64,000 nt of DNA from Hysterangium stoloniferum (lineage: Eukaryota > Basidiomycota > Agaricomycetes > Hysterangiales > Hysterangiaceae). Position numbers and translations under genes: made by a program. A model generated the notes under the pieces. That model did not search any database, was not told the DNA's origin, and saw only the letters and a list, made by a program, of their open reading frames with translations. Shown here one piece after another: positions 24,990-37,630 of this stretch (positions are counted from its first letter, which is position 1; each line of letters begins with the position of its first letter). The stretch lies in contig WHVD01000004.1 in assembly GCA_015178975.1 (NCBI GenBank), positions 1,178,001 to 1,242,000 on the forward strand, given 5' to 3'.

Positions 24990-25960
24990 AATTGTGGACC
25001 ATGTTTTCTGAGGTTAATGCATGCCAGAACCAGTGTACACCTAAACTAGCACCCTACCTATCATGTCAGAAGGTGATTCACTAACTGACACATTGATTGA
25101 CAACCAAATACTTTTATCACACCCCCTTGTAGATTGTGTATTACAATAAGCCAACTCATACTATTTTTAATACTAATTGTACTGCTGTACAAGCTGGAAT
25201 ATCAGTGATTCCTGGCATATTATGCCATAGTATTGACAATACATGTTATTATGCATTCACAAGTAACCTTTTCAGGGCTGTTGGACCTTTGAATAGCTGT
25301 TTCATTCTGCACAAATATTTTCAACATCTAGTTACTATCCTTTACTTTTCTGTTATATTTCCTAGAGTAGTTATGCTAATTACTATGACAAAATATGATA
25401 GGGCATGTATTGCCCCAACTCAGTCGCTCCCCGAGGCTGGCAATGTTAACGCTAATAATTGGGGGAAAATAGTAATCAAAAATTTTCAATTTACTTATTA
25501 CAGACCTACAGGGACCAAATAATATGTAACATGATTGGTTCTTCTATAACTTCAAATAAATTCAACTACTACACTTTTGTTAGTTTATCTAAGAGCCATT
25601 TGTAATAATTGGCTATTTATGAGAAGTATCAAAGGGAAGTGTAACATTGCAACATTTTCCTAATGAATGTTATCCTATGCTACTTTATATGTTGCAATAA
25701 AGTGATGGACTTCACTGGTGAAATTGCATCATTCACTACAAGATAGATTTATAATTCGTTGAATTGGTGTGGTATATTAACAGACAGGGTGATTCTGGCC
25801 TCTCCCTTCTATGTGAAGCTCTCCTGAACTGCACTTAAATATAAACATATTATGTCAATAAAATTTGTTGCCAAGGTCTTCTTCGTATTTCTATACTATT
25901 TTATTTCATTTATTAAGCCTAAGGGTGGTACAGAGGCTGTTGAGCAGAAATTATCTGATA
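24990..25960. other. AT-rich, repeat-like island between genes
   Basis: Composition differs from both neighbours: AT-rich with few CG. It has an open frame of 128 codons at 25,136-25,522 without recognisable domains. It looks like a decayed mobile element, but I see no termini or target duplication. Confidence 0.35.
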
Positions 25961-26348
25961 CTCCGTGGATGAGAAGTCAAAGCCAATTATCACGTGCTTG
26001 TGTGACAACGCGGGGTGACGTAGGCTGACCTAATACAATTGTTTGGGCCAAGTTTGAACAAAGCTTGGGAAAATCTGAGACGCACAAGCTACGCTTATAT
26101 CGTTGACTGTAGTCGCGTTGCTCCTTTCCTTGCCACCGGAACTCAGTAGTACGTACTCCTCTGGTCCATTAGACGTGAGTCTTCCTCGTCGCCGTCGCCG
26201 TCGTACACGGTCTCTTACCTCCAACAGGAAACGAGTAACTGACGAATTTCATTCACGATTCACTGACGTGCACCACGATCACGACTTATTTTATTAGAAA
26301 ACCCGATTTATCTTGATTCTGAGCGAACAGCGGTTATACGCCAACGCG

Positions 26349-29300
26349 ATGAGGAACAGGAGTTCTCTTTCAAACAAGAGTTCCCTTCCCCTCCTCTCCC
26401 GCGGCGTACGCTCACGCCAGAACACTTCAGATGACCCCTCATTCGACGTATACACGGTAACTTCCCCAATACACATGTTTAACCCTAACATTCCCGCCAT
26501 TCGGCTTGTGCAGGCCACCCCCGATACCACCGCCATCGACGCGTCTCTCCCATCCATCATCGCCCCAAAGGAACATCCATCCCCACGCAAGAAACTCGTC
26601 CCAAAGAAGAGCAAACTAGCCTTGTTGACGTCACGCGCCACGTCCAGCACTCGTGAGAAGGACCTCTCCGATGTTGTACGACGTGTCAATGCCGCAAAGA
26701 TGGATGAAGAAGGAACCTGCAATGTCACCGTCAATGGTGGCACTATGCTTGTACCCGGAAAGGGTGGGAAGAGCTCCAGGTCTACTATTGATATTTATGT
26801 GGATCCCGCAGACGATCCCGATATTGGAGAGATTGTTCTTGTAAAGAAGAAGAAGAGTAGAGCAGCCTTGGATGGAATTAAGTGGGCATTGGGAGATGGG
26901 ACGAATGCCGAGGACAGTGGTGCGACTAGTGCGACTGAAAAGGTTAAGATCAAGGTCGAAGACAAGGAAAAGTGGTGGAGTATTGGAAGGGGGAGGAAGG
27001 ATTCCAAGTCCAAGGAGAAGGAAAAAGAAAACATGAAGGAGAGCGGCAATGCCACCGGAATGTTCAAACTTCTTTCCAAAGGTATGCACACTAACTTTAT
27101 CAACACTAATCTCTACCCTGACAAACCTTTCTTTCTCAGGCCCGTCAGCCAGCGCTGTGCCTCCTAAGCCACCCACTCCCCGTCCACGGAATCACTCCCT
27201 CGACTCTGGTCTCCTCTTGAATGCAGCTACCCAACCTCGCAACGCGTCCACGCCATACTTAACCGGCTCCGCCAATGCCTCTACACCAATGCTTCTCCCT
27301 GTCCCCGCTCCATCACCAATGCTAACGCCAACCCCTCACATGCTCCCAACTCCTGAACCATCCCCAAGAACACCCACACTCACCATCTCCGCCCCGATTC
27401 CCATCCCCGAACCAGAGGACTACTTCGCCCCCAACGCGTTCCAATCCCATCTTACCCCCCGCCCTCGCTCAGGCTCCACATCCGGACTTCTTTCTCCTCC
27501 TGACTCGGGCTATTCAGATGCATTCCCACGTCCGCAACTCGGCCAAGGGCAAGGAACCGCGCAACAACAAGGTTCACTAGCAGTCCGAGCGATGAAAGGC
27601 CTAGCACGTATCGGGAGTTGGGCGCAATTGCGAAATGGCCCTGATCCAGCTGAGAAGAAAAGGACCAAGCAGCAGCAGCAGCGTGCAAAGAGCTCAAGCA
27701 GCAGCTGGGAAGTCGGTGCGTTGAGCAGTAACAGTCCCGGCCGTGACGATACGCACACCAGCATCTCGCACGTCACCTCGACGAGTACCTCCAAGTTCAG
27801 TACTATCGCCGCGCTGGGTCATGGGCGCCCACCCGCGCCACCGCCGATCTCTATCACCCACAGTCAAAGTCAGTTCGATGATAACGACAAGGATAGAGGC
27901 ACCGGCAGGCCAGACTCATTAGGCACGCTATTGAGCGTTGGGACCTACCGTACCCGGCTCAGCTCAGGCGCGTACAGTTCAAGTGGCGAGTCGGGTAGAC
28001 CTGGGAGCACGTATACGGCGAGTGGAGAGGATACTACGACCGGGATGAGTGTGGGGGGTGGGAAGAGAAGTATTAAGTGGGGCGGTGTTGTTATCGGGGG
28101 AGAGAAGGAGAAGGAGGACAAGAAGAAGGACAAGAAGGACAAGAAGGAAAAGGAGAAGAAAGAGAAGGAGAAAGGAAGGAAGGAGGAGAAGGAGAAGAAA
28201 AGGGAAGACAAAGAAAAAGAGAAGAAAGACAAACGCGACTCCAAGGTTGACTCGAAAGCCACAAGCAAAACCAGGCGTTCCCTCGAGGGCCGACGCCGTA
28301 CACCCGTCATGAGTGTTTTCCCAGGACTTCGGATCGTCTCGAGGAGCTCGATGGAGTCTGAGCCGGCTCGGAGAAGCTCGTTGGAGTCTACGTCTACGTC
28401 AACGTCAGCATCAATAGCGACATCGACGCAGAAGGGAGAGAACGTAGAGGGCAGTGTGCAAGTTCAGATGGCGGAGGAACGTAAAGCCAACGCTAGCACG
28501 GCCGATCTCGATGTTGAGGACGATGCAGAGGCGGAGGCGGAGGTGGATGAAGAAGCATGCGTACGGCTTGCAGTCCGTGTACCCCAGTTCGAGGCACACC
28601 ACCGTGGTAGTACCGGTATCGGTGCATTTGTCAAATACGGCGCGCACGGGCAGGAATCCACCGCACTTGCTACTGTGGAAGAATCACCTGTCTCCACGGC
28701 GCCTGCTCCCCCGCGCCCGAGACCGAGGCCTGTTAGTGAGCAGCTTTTGGGGCGGATGGGTGGGACTGTGGGTGGCGGGGATGGATTCGGACGGCGTGAG
28801 AGGCCTAGAGCTATAATGGGCAGTATATCGACGTTAGGTGTTGGCAGTGACGAAGGTGGGTGTTATTCCTTTCGTCTTTCCGGATTTTACTGACTATTCT
28901 GATTCTACGCACACAGCCCTCTCTGTCCTTGAAGCCGCAAATATTGACCTCGCCTCACTCATCAACCGCCTCGATCTGGAGGCCACCCCAGACTCCAAGG
29001 CATCCCGACCTGTCTCATTTGCACCGACGACAACGGATCCTACGACCTCGACTTTCCACGGTGGTGACATGGACAGTGCAGCAGTGGATGAGAGTCCGCT
29101 GAAGAAGATGGCGAGGGCAAGAGCGCAGGCGAGCCTTACGTCGTTGAGGCCCTATTCACAAGTCAAAGGGAAGGATAGGGATTATAATGCGACTGTTGGA
29201 AGTTCAGATATCAATATGAGTGTGAACATGGCCGCCGGACGTCCCGCTACCGCAGTCCCTCCTGTCCCTGTCCCGCCCCTTGTTCTAGGCCAGCCAATCC

Positions 29301-32300
29301 AGCCATGGTCAAAGCTCGTCCCAAAGGCAAAGCCAAAAGAACCTGCAGCGGCAACGGAAACAGTCATTCCAAAACCTGCATGCGCTGTTCATCCCGTCCC
29401 TGCATATCCGTACACCCACACATTCGCTTATACCGAAGAAGACTCCGACTCCATCCCGCCCTTCCAGCCTCTCAAGCCTCCAAGGTATCACCTCAAGAGC
29501 GCACCTAGGATCAAGACGTCGTCGAGCGATCTCCGAGCGAGGGCCGCGCCGTTTTTGACAAGGACACCGTCCGTTGCATCTACCTTTGGGACATCGCTTG
29601 TGATGAGTAGGATTGAGCAATTACAAGCCCAAGCTCAACCCACGTCGCAATCACAACCCGAAACCCAAACTCCCAACCCCATCAAAGCCCCTCCCACCCC
29701 CTCGTCACGCACATTCGGTGACGCCGCGCCTATCCGATACACATTGCCTTCTCTTGCCTCTGGCTCAAGTCCAGGGTCTGGATCAATAGCGACAACGATC
29801 GAGGAGACACCAACGAGGCCGGGACGGGGTCATAGAAGAGTTGGGAGCCATATTGTGCCGTTTGTGAAGAAGGCTGTTGAGACTATTGAGGCCAGGCAGA
29901 GGAGTGAGATGGAGAGGGAGAGAGGGAAAGGGTCGAGTTCTGCGTCTGCGAAGAGCTCAACGGCTCCGGCCCCATCACTGAAGAAATGCTCGGGTTCTGT
30001 GTTGGATGCGAGAACGCGTAAGGAGCTTGGGTTTAAAGGGACCATGGGGATAAAGGATGAGGACCAGGACGGAGCGCCACTGGATGAGGACGATGAAGAC
30101 TCGGATATCCCGGACGAATTGAAGGTTGTTCTTTCCCAGTCGGATGAGACGCGTGAACGGTTCCCCGTAGATGCTGTGGATGATACGCTCTCCTTCGTGG
30201 TCACAACGCCTTCCGGCGTCATCGTCCAGCCCGCGAGTTTGACATCTACATCTTCGAGACCTCCGCCATCTCCAGGACTCCCCCCCGCGGTGCCATTACC
30301 GACTCCCGCAGTAACGCCACAAAGTCTCACAGGCCTGTCTCCCACCTTAGAGCCCTCTCCGCCTGCGCCATCTCTTCTGCCATTTCTAGACCCATCTCCC
30401 TCCCCCTCATCCGCCGTCTTCTTTCAGTCTCCCGCGCTCGCCCTCCCCCGCGTAACAGTCCAAGCCATCTCCGATGACGGCGCAAACGAAGCCGACGTCG
30501 ATGAGCCCAACGCAAATGCGTTTTCGTCCCAGTCCAACTCGGGCTCTGATGATGACACCAAGGAAAGCTTCGACTTCACCGGCGAGCTGCAGCGGCTGAA
30601 CGAGTCTGGCGGCGCCCATAGGAAGAGCTTTGTCGAGCAGCTGGATATGGCATTCAAGACGCCCATGAAGGTTGATATTGGTGGCGGGCTTGGATTTGGG
30701 GGGTTTCTAGCGGGTGAAGCGGAGGGGAGTGATAGCCGTGGCGAGGACGCAGAGGCAGAGGCGGAGTTGTCGATGATGGTTGAGTCGCTGAATGAGTCTT
30801 TTAACTTGTTGAAACCACAAGCGTCTGTTGTCTCGAAGGCATCGTATGGGAGACTTGATACGGCGTTCAAGTTTGGAGGAAAGCCTCAAATGCAGCCCAA
30901 AGCTGAGGATCAGGTATGTGGTTGGTTTCGAGTGTTATTGATATTGTCGACGATGCGAACTTTGTGTCATTGTAGTTGGACAACAGCATAGCAAGAGAGC
31001 TCCCCGGCGTTGCAGCATTGAGTACTTCGCCCTCTCCCAAGCATATGGCAACAGATCTCCCCAAACAACGCTCGCGCAGCCTGTCTGCCTCCATAGTCGA
31101 TGAGGACAGCTCCCTCCTACGCTCCATCTACGCCCACGCAGTTATGAACCCGATTCCGAATCCAAACCAGCAGTACACTGGAGTCGCGGACAGTCAGATG
31201 CAAGCACCACAGGCGCAGGCTCAAACGCACGCACCCCAGCCGTCTTTATCCCTCGAGTCTGACACCAGCTCCAAACGTCGCGCCAGAAAAGCACATGCAC
31301 CTACTCATGCTCGGTCCTCTTCTGACATTAGCTTCTCAGGGATGTCTTCCTTCGGCGCCGTACGTACCAAGTTTGAATTCGGTACCGAACGCCACGCCTA
31401 TTATACGTCCTTCCAGTCATCGTCCCATGCTCATGCACGTCAGGAGTCCATGTTCAGCATCGCGTCTATTTCATCGTACGGAGAGGTGATCAGCGGTGGG
31501 TCGAAGGATCCGTTCAACTACGGCGAGGAGATGTCTGAAGAGCGTGACGGGCTGGCTGATATCAATGAGGTAATGTCGACCTTTGATGAGAAGCGCCGCA
31601 GGAAGCGATTCTCCACCGATAGCGATGTGTCAAGCTTCTATTTCCGAGCTCCAGGTCAACACCAGCACAAGAAGGATCATGGGCGTAATCAGTCCGTTGT
31701 CTCGACGACTTCCATGAATGGCCCACCTATCAGCCTGTACAATCGTAGTTTTGGCCATAAGAGGAACGATTCAACTGGGAGTGTTAGTTCTATTGCTGCT
31801 GCGTACGGAATGCATGGCGCCAGTGGAGGTCGTGCTGCATGGATGAGGCATCAACAAGACCGGTCCATTGACAGCGTCCTGAGCGAGTTTTCGGCAGTAA
31901 GGTTGGGTAGACCTGGCATTGGTGATAAAATGTTCGAGTCTGCAGCCGACAATCGTCCCTTGACGTCTATCTCGGCTTCTCCTCCCGAAAGTGTGTCTAG
32001 TGAATTGGCGCAGAAGTTATCCTACGACTCGATCCTAGATGACGAACGGCGATCGACTGTTGATTCTATTTTCGACAATACCGGTCAACGATCTTCGGTG
32101 AGCTCTGATTCGGTGTTTGGATATGACCCGCAAGAGGTACGACGTAACCTTTTCCCTCCCAATCTCTTCCGCCCTGTATCGATCATCAGCATTGGCAACC
32201 CTGGGACACCTCGTGAGGATGACACGATGATAACCATGCTTGGCGGAGAACATGTCCGTCGCAGATCTATCGGGTCTTCATTTGAGGCGTCACCATGCTT

Positions 32301-33856
32301 CCGCGCCGAGAAACAGAAGCGCAAGCATGCCGATATGTATGAATATGAAAATGGCTCGCCGAATAAGGCAAGACTTTTGCATCGGGAATCTGTCGCGTCT
32401 TCTGCATCATCCAAGTCCAAGTTCGGAGAGGCGAGGATGTCACTTGCGAGGAATGGTCTGTTGCACCGGAATAGCTTGGAAGATAGCTGTCTTAGTGCCG
32501 AGGGCGAAGAGGACTTGTCCGTCGTTTCCGGTAAGCCCGATTGCACCCCCTTCCTTTAATATTTTATGAACTGACATTTAACAATAAGCCCGATCTTCCG
32601 GGTTCAATCGTCCAGCACCATCGTCTCGCATTCGCAATCGGCCCGTTGTCACTATTTCTCAGCCACCCGATACCACGCCTCCATTGTCATCTTCTGAAGG
32701 GTCCCAATCTGGTTCACAATCAAGTATCGATGTCGGGCGCCTCAAAATGCTCTTACAGACGGTCTCTGCTGGAGCTAGGAGTTCCAACGTCCGTGCTCGT
32801 GCTCGTGCTCGAGGTGCCGGACATCGCCGTCGGCCCTCCCAAAGGTCACGGGGGTCCGTTATAGACACTATCCAAGAGGAAAACCCCGGTCTTTCCCACT
32901 CGCCTTCGCCTAGTCATTCCTCTAACAGGGACAGTTTCGAGAGCACGTCTAGCCTTTCACCATTACCCCGTGAGCCAACACCTGCGGAGCAACCGAGCGT
33001 TGATATTGTTGAGTGGGATGACGAGAGTCTGGTCGTTGGTTTGCGCAAATATTACGCGCTAAGGAGCGAAGCGGATGACACGATTACTCACAGTCGTGTC
33101 GTTTGGCCTGATACACCGTTTTCCCTTCATGCCTTGCAAAGTATGTAATTCATTCTGTCATCGTTAACTTAATGTCTTAGTTGTTTTCGGTTAGCCTTCA
33201 ACCCTCCTGACCAGCCCTCTGGTATGCAAGCTCTTCTTGAACACTCAAAGAAGAGCTATGTCCCTCTTCCTTCGGACTGGTATCCTCGTCGTGTTCGTTC
33301 TCGCACCTCTTCTACCAAACGCCCATCACCGTATCCCCGGTCTCATCGTCCCGGTTCATCTGGTGGCAGCAGCACCAAGTCACGCCACTCCAGCATTGAT
33401 ATGTCTGGCTCGGCCTCCTTCAGCAGCAGTCGTGCCCTGCAGCCAAAGAATAATATTGTTTCGCCACCCCCCGCACTGGCTGCCATAACGCCCTTCTCGC
33501 CTCTCGCATTCGACGTTAATAAGTCTGAAGATAGTATTCAGGCCCCCCTCACGGTCATCAAACCCGTTGTACGTCCCCGTGTCGGCTCTGCCGCGAGGAG
33601 AAACGCACTCGGCTGGGCGAAAAGGAAGACACCCAAAGCAAACAAAACCAGTGAAGGGAAGTCTATCAACCCTAACAAAGAAAACGAAGCACTTGGTTTA
33701 CTAACGAGGTATGTGAATTGTGTAATTATGTACATGTGTAATCACCGACATATTCGACACAACAGCCCCCCTGAATCTCTCAGAATTGTACGACCACGCC
33801 CCCGCAGCCGCGTCGCTCCCACGCCGACTCCTAGGTCGACGATGATGCTTGCTTAA
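26349..33856 (+). CDS. Very large Ser/Pro-rich disordered protein, function unknown
   Basis: Seven exons: 26349-27081, 27140-28855, 28917-30913, 30976-32530, 32589-33140, 33195-33708, 33766-33856. They total 7158 nt, 2,385 residues; all introns are GT-AG, 54-62 bp, and the frame is kept throughout. The protein is almost wholly low in complexity: Ser/Pro/Thr stretches, an extreme Lys/Glu tract near residues 567-616 (EKEKKDKK-type), and many RRxS-like sites that could be phosphorylated. More ordered-looking islands are SRAALDGIKWALGDGTN in exon 1 and WPDTPFSLHALQ plus VPLPSDWYPRRVRSRTS near the C-terminus, which ends RSTMMLA. No signal peptide or membrane segment is seen. The start is the first in-frame ATG; an additional 5' exon cannot be excluded. 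Fungal databases often label such proteins proteophosphoglycan-like from composition alone, so I give no function. Confidence 0.8.
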
Positions 33857-34460
33857 TTGCCCGATGTCGCCGCACCATTCGGGGCTGGTCCCTAATGTAC
33901 TATCTGATGCCTTCCAGTTATGCTCGAAAACCTATGATACATCGAAACCTCTAACGACTCTACACGAAACTCTATGTCTCCTCTATGTCTTGTCACGTAG
34001 CTTGATGCCACACATCACATCAGTGATGCATTTCGTGTTCCTGTACAAAATGTTACTTTGTTCGTTGCTCATATTGACTGCTTTTTGACAGCCAGGTTTT
34101 CTCTCATCACGATTTTCTTGTGTTCTTTAGTCGAAATTTTATTCGGCTGTTTCTCTTTTATTCACGACTTTTTGATGACTTGATATGAAGTCTCTGATTA
34201 TGCCTCACGAATCCCAAATGTACCCTACTTTTGAATGTAGCAGACCTAGAGTCTAGAGGTGTGTACACGTTGAAATTGACTTTATTAAACAATTATTTTG
34301 TGGGTGACGAGGGAGCCACGACGACGGGAAAATATCAGTCAAGTATTCACTCCGCATATTCAGTTTTTTTGTGCGTCGCTTTCTGAGCAGCGACATGGAC
34401 AATTTGTACAAACACACATAAAATGTAAAATAACAACAGTGGCAACTCCCGCATCTTCGT
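33857..34460. other. Convergent intergenic region
   Basis: Lies between the 3' ends of two converging genes (26,349-33,856 plus and 34,461-35,397 minus). It holds only untranslated and AT-rich sequence, with no gene or repeat that I can support. Confidence 0.5.
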
Positions 34461-35397
34461 TTAATCTAGGCGAGAGAGAAAGCTACGTCGGCGCTGCTGT
34501 TTAAGATGTCCTGCAGCTTTGACAGCACCGTTCAAGTTGGGATTCGCATCATCACCAGCGTCCGCGTCATCACCAGCGTCCGCATCATCGCTAGCATCCG
34601 CGTCATCACCAGCATCCGCGTCATCACCAGCATCCGCGTCATCACCAGCATCTGCTGCTACGTCGGTAGCGGCAGCGGGGGCTGCAGTCGCGGCTGCTGC
34701 TTTTGCTGCTTGCTTAGCCTTTCCTTTTGCCTTGCCTTTACCCTTCTCTTCCAAGTTGGCAGCAGCGTCGGTTGCAGCGGGATCCGCCAAATCTGTTGCA
34801 TTACTAGCAGCAGTAGCCGCCGCCGAATCAACAGTGACGGTCACCGTAACTGTCTGCACCTGCATAATAGTGGCAGATTATGAGGTATAAAATTGATATA
34901 GCAGCGGGAGGACCCACCAAAGTAGAGTTGAGGGTATCTGTGCTGTTTAGAAGGGCTGTGCTGTTTGCGAGGGCTGCATCACCAGAAATATCCGTGCTGT
35001 TTAGAAGGGCTGTGCTATTTGCGAGGGCTGCATCGCCCGAAACATCCGTGCCGTTGGCGAGGATCGCGCCACCAGAAACGTCAGTGCTGTTTGCGTCGCT
35101 GCCTTTTGATCCACTGTTGTGCGAATTAACTTTTCCCGAGCCTGCCAATCTAGTCAGCTTAATGCATTTTGAAACAATTGACAGAGTGACCTACCATCTG
35201 CATCACCAGATCCAGAGCCGCCACTCTGAGACAGTTTCGGAAAAAATAATGAACTCGGGCTCTTTCAAAATAATCGGCATGTAGTAACATACATTTCCTC
35301 CCTGGCTAATGATTTTCTTGTCTGCATCGAGGACTTTGAAGGGAAGACCAGCAACCAACACAAAAAAAGGAATGAGCAGGGTAAGACGAGCGACCAT
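34461..35397 (-). CDS. Small secreted repeat protein (AGDDAD and NSTALLNSTD repeats)
   Basis: Four exons on the minus strand: 35293-35397, 35195-35225, 34918-35141, 34461-34859, totalling 759 nt, 252 residues. The N-terminus MVARLTLLIPFFVLVAGLP is a clear signal peptide. Exon 3 encodes two copies of an 18-residue unit (GDAALANSTALLNSTDIS, 54 bp in the DNA) rich in N-glycosylation sequons. Exon 4 has a Lys/Ala segment (EEKGKGKAKGKAKQAAK) and about six copies of AGDDAD or ASDDAD (18-bp DNA unit). It ends KQQRRRSFLSRLD, where the run of arginines could be a Kex2-type cleavage site. No cysteine is seen outside the signal region. A 5' UTR intron ending just before the ATG is likely. Role unknown; a cell-wall or secreted effector-like protein is possible. 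Confidence 0.82.
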
Positions 35398-35597
35398 GCT
35401 GAGAATTTAAAAAAGAATGTGCTGAGAAAGGGCCACATGAAGTAAGAGTTGTCAGCCATTGATTTCAAGCACTTTCAGAGAAGAAGAAAAACATACCAAG
35501 GGAAAAGAAATTCGTGAAAAGAAAGTTGAAAAAAAGAATTCGATACCTGATCGAAGTGTGTGTGTTGGGAAAGTGAAGGAGTCCTGGACGCCTTACT

Positions 35598-35604
35598 CTT
35601 ATAT
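35598..35604 (-). promoter_or_regulatory. TATA-like box of the secreted repeat protein gene
   Basis: Minus strand reads CATATAAGAG about 200 bp upstream of the ATG at 35,397, leaving room for a 5' UTR with one intron. Assigned by sequence and position only. Confidence 0.5.
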
Positions 35605-35638
35605 GTTTCATTTTTAAAATACATGTTTTATTTCAAAT

Positions 35639-35684
35639 AGCTCCACACCCTGGAATCAAGGGGCGGTGCCCCCTGCTTGGAGCT
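35639..35684. repeat. GC-rich inverted repeat (hairpin)
   Basis: Outer arms AGCTCCA (35,639-35,645) and TGGAGCT (35,678-35,684); inner arms AGGGGC and GCCCCCT around 35,659-35,674. It lies just upstream of the TATA-like box. It could be a cruciform, a binding site or the end of a small element. Confidence 0.6.
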
Positions 35685-36931
35685 GTCGTTAACCAAGCAT
35701 AGTATTTTCGCAATCCTTTGTCTGTTTCCTTGGAGATAGTAATCCCTGTACTGTCACTGGCTATACGCAGTGCCCACTGCCATAGAATCTTAATTACGTG
35801 AGTCGTATCAGACTTATGCGTAGACCTCGTTACCTTACTTGCATGTCATGGAAAAGGCTTTCTTGATTCACGCCATCACCTGATACATCAGGAGATTGGT
35901 TCTAATGAATGATTGATGACATACGACGACGCCATCCATCCATCCATCCACAAGCCATACCAAGTAGACAACATACCATATAAATGCTGTCGAAATGTGA
36001 TCGCAGCCGGCAGCCCTAATGTCTCTCCGCCTTCGATCGTGTCAAGTACCAGAGTTCGGGCGCTTTCTCCCCTGAAGATTTGTCGCATCCGAGACTGGGA
36101 CCTTGTTCCCTCGCTATGCTCTGCAAATTACACTGAAATCATCAGCCAAGCGAAAGACACGTTCATATAATTCTAATCGGGATCCTTCAATGGAGACCGC
36201 CTTCATACGTGATGTGACTATTTTCGCCGCTCTGGGAGAGAGCATCACGGAACAATCCCTTTCCCTCATCGGTCCAATTCTTAATGGAAGACAGCCGTTG
36301 CATATATCTCTAATTTCTCACACGTCGGTTTGGCTCCACTAAATTTACAGACTTGAAGGCGCATGTGCGTCCAAACCCACCAAACATCTTCAAGCATGGC
36401 AACCTTTGTATAACAAGATAACAGGATGAATCGGATGCAGGAAAGGCTCGGCACTTCTGCATGATGTTTATTAATACAGAAATGGCTATATTTATTTATA
36501 ATCCCAAAGGGGCAAACTACTGTTATTCCAAATTACAATTGGTCGACACGCCACGGAGTTGATGTATCGCATATCACCCGCAGTCTCTCTTTTCGTTAAC
36601 TTACCCGATTGATATGACTACATCCCAAGTATACCTAACAATCCACACTCTCTAATGTTGAGATGTATTACTTTCGTGATTTGGACCATTACACGCGTAA
36701 AGGATCACAGTGTTCCCTCAGTACTTGCAGGCCGAATTCACACAGAATAAAATACGGTCATATAATGACAGGAATTTATCGTCCATAATTAACGGGCCCT
36801 GGGCGAAAACAATGCGTGAACGACCGGGTCAAATATATTAAGAATAGCAATGATGAGAGGTACTCCTATGAGCTGGCTCCGAATCATTTAAGAGGTCGAG
36901 TCATCAGTTTCCTCGCGTGCTTTCCAACTTC
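35685..36931. other. Intergenic region
   Basis: No supported gene. A short CCAT tandem run lies at 35,932-35,952. The open frames here are short and without motifs. Confidence 0.45.
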
Positions 36932-37630
36932 TCAACTGTGTATCTGGCCCTCGACGCTATCAATATATTGCTTGATCATATTGGCAGCTTCGATCTCTGT
37001 GAGTTCTGAAACATCTACTTCCAACTCATTGTCGCAGTTGAACTTGAATAGCTCCAGTTGACGGATGTCTCGGAGAGTGCCAACATCTGTGAGTTTTCCC
37101 TGGCTGTTACTGCTTGGTTGTCTTGGCAATGATGTCGCACGCGCCATGTGTTCCTCGTAGTTCTGACACATTATAACGATGGAGATAAAAGGGACATTCT
37201 CCAAGTCGGCAAGACTCTTGTGCTGGGTAGCCGTCATTGGTCCAACAGGGTTGGAGACCACATGTGCGCCTGTAAAGATATACGTGGTTTGTCTTCCAAT
37301 TTCTGTGCTCGATATCATCGTCAAGACTTCTTGCCGCTGGCGTAATGTCAACATTGGTGCAGAAGTCAACTGCGTACAGATTACTCACAACTGCCATCCT
37401 GAGGGATTCGTATTCATCCGATGCTCTCTCAAACACGCTCCTGCATAAATCGATTATGAGATGGTTGTGGATAATTTTGGAATTGGGTATCAATTTACTT
37501 GGGGGTTAAACGTGTTCAAGTGTGTTGAAGCTGGGGACTGAATTACTACCTACCAGAGCTCCCGAGCAATAGTCAACTTTCCTACACCTGGGTACCCATT
37601 TAAGTAGATCCAGGGCTTAGATCGTAACAT
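36932..37630 (-). CDS. Small P-loop NTPase (AAA/kinase-like), 196 residues
   Basis: Three exons on the minus strand: 37554-37630, 37389-37497, 36932-37336, totalling 591 nt; introns are 52-56 bp, GT-AG. Starting MLRSKPWIYLNGYPGVGKLTIARE, it has a Walker A motif (GxxGxGKLT) at about residues 11-19. A possible nucleotide-side loop follows (LIIDLCRSVFERASDEY), then a short beta-strand-like TYIFTGAHVVSN. Family knowledge: small stand-alone P-loop proteins of this kind are common in fungi and are usually annotated as AAA or putative kinase domains; the substrate is unknown. No Walker B is certain. The gene is divergent from the one at 39,793, with over 2 kb between them. Confidence 0.75.

Larger units (their letters stand above)
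21173..26348. other. Gene-free region downstream of the flippase
   Basis: About 5.2 kb without a gene I can support. It holds a T-run at about 21,247-21,263, imperfect tandem repeats at 22,290-22,880, and an AT-rich, repeat-like stretch at about 24,990-25,960. Short open frames occur on both strands, but none has a recognisable motif or a convincing exon structure. The last 370 bp are the likely promoter and 5' UTR of the gene at 26,349. Confidence 0.5.

Noticed and set aside
25136-25522. 128-codon open frame in the AT-rich island
   Set aside because: No domain, and AT-rich composition unlike the host genes; more likely part of decayed repeat DNA.
26103-26297. Short open frame upstream of the large disordered protein
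   Set aside because: No ATG start, and no splice arrangement that clearly joins it to the gene; kept as probable 5' UTR.
28049-28312. Arg/Lys-rich open frame overlapping the Lys/Glu tract of the large gene
   Set aside because: Out-of-frame reading of an AAG/GAG-rich tract; composition artefact.
34506-34890. Plus-strand open frames over the secreted repeat protein
   Set aside because: They are mirror frames of repetitive GC-rich coding DNA; the minus-strand gene has a signal peptide, clean introns and an exact frame.
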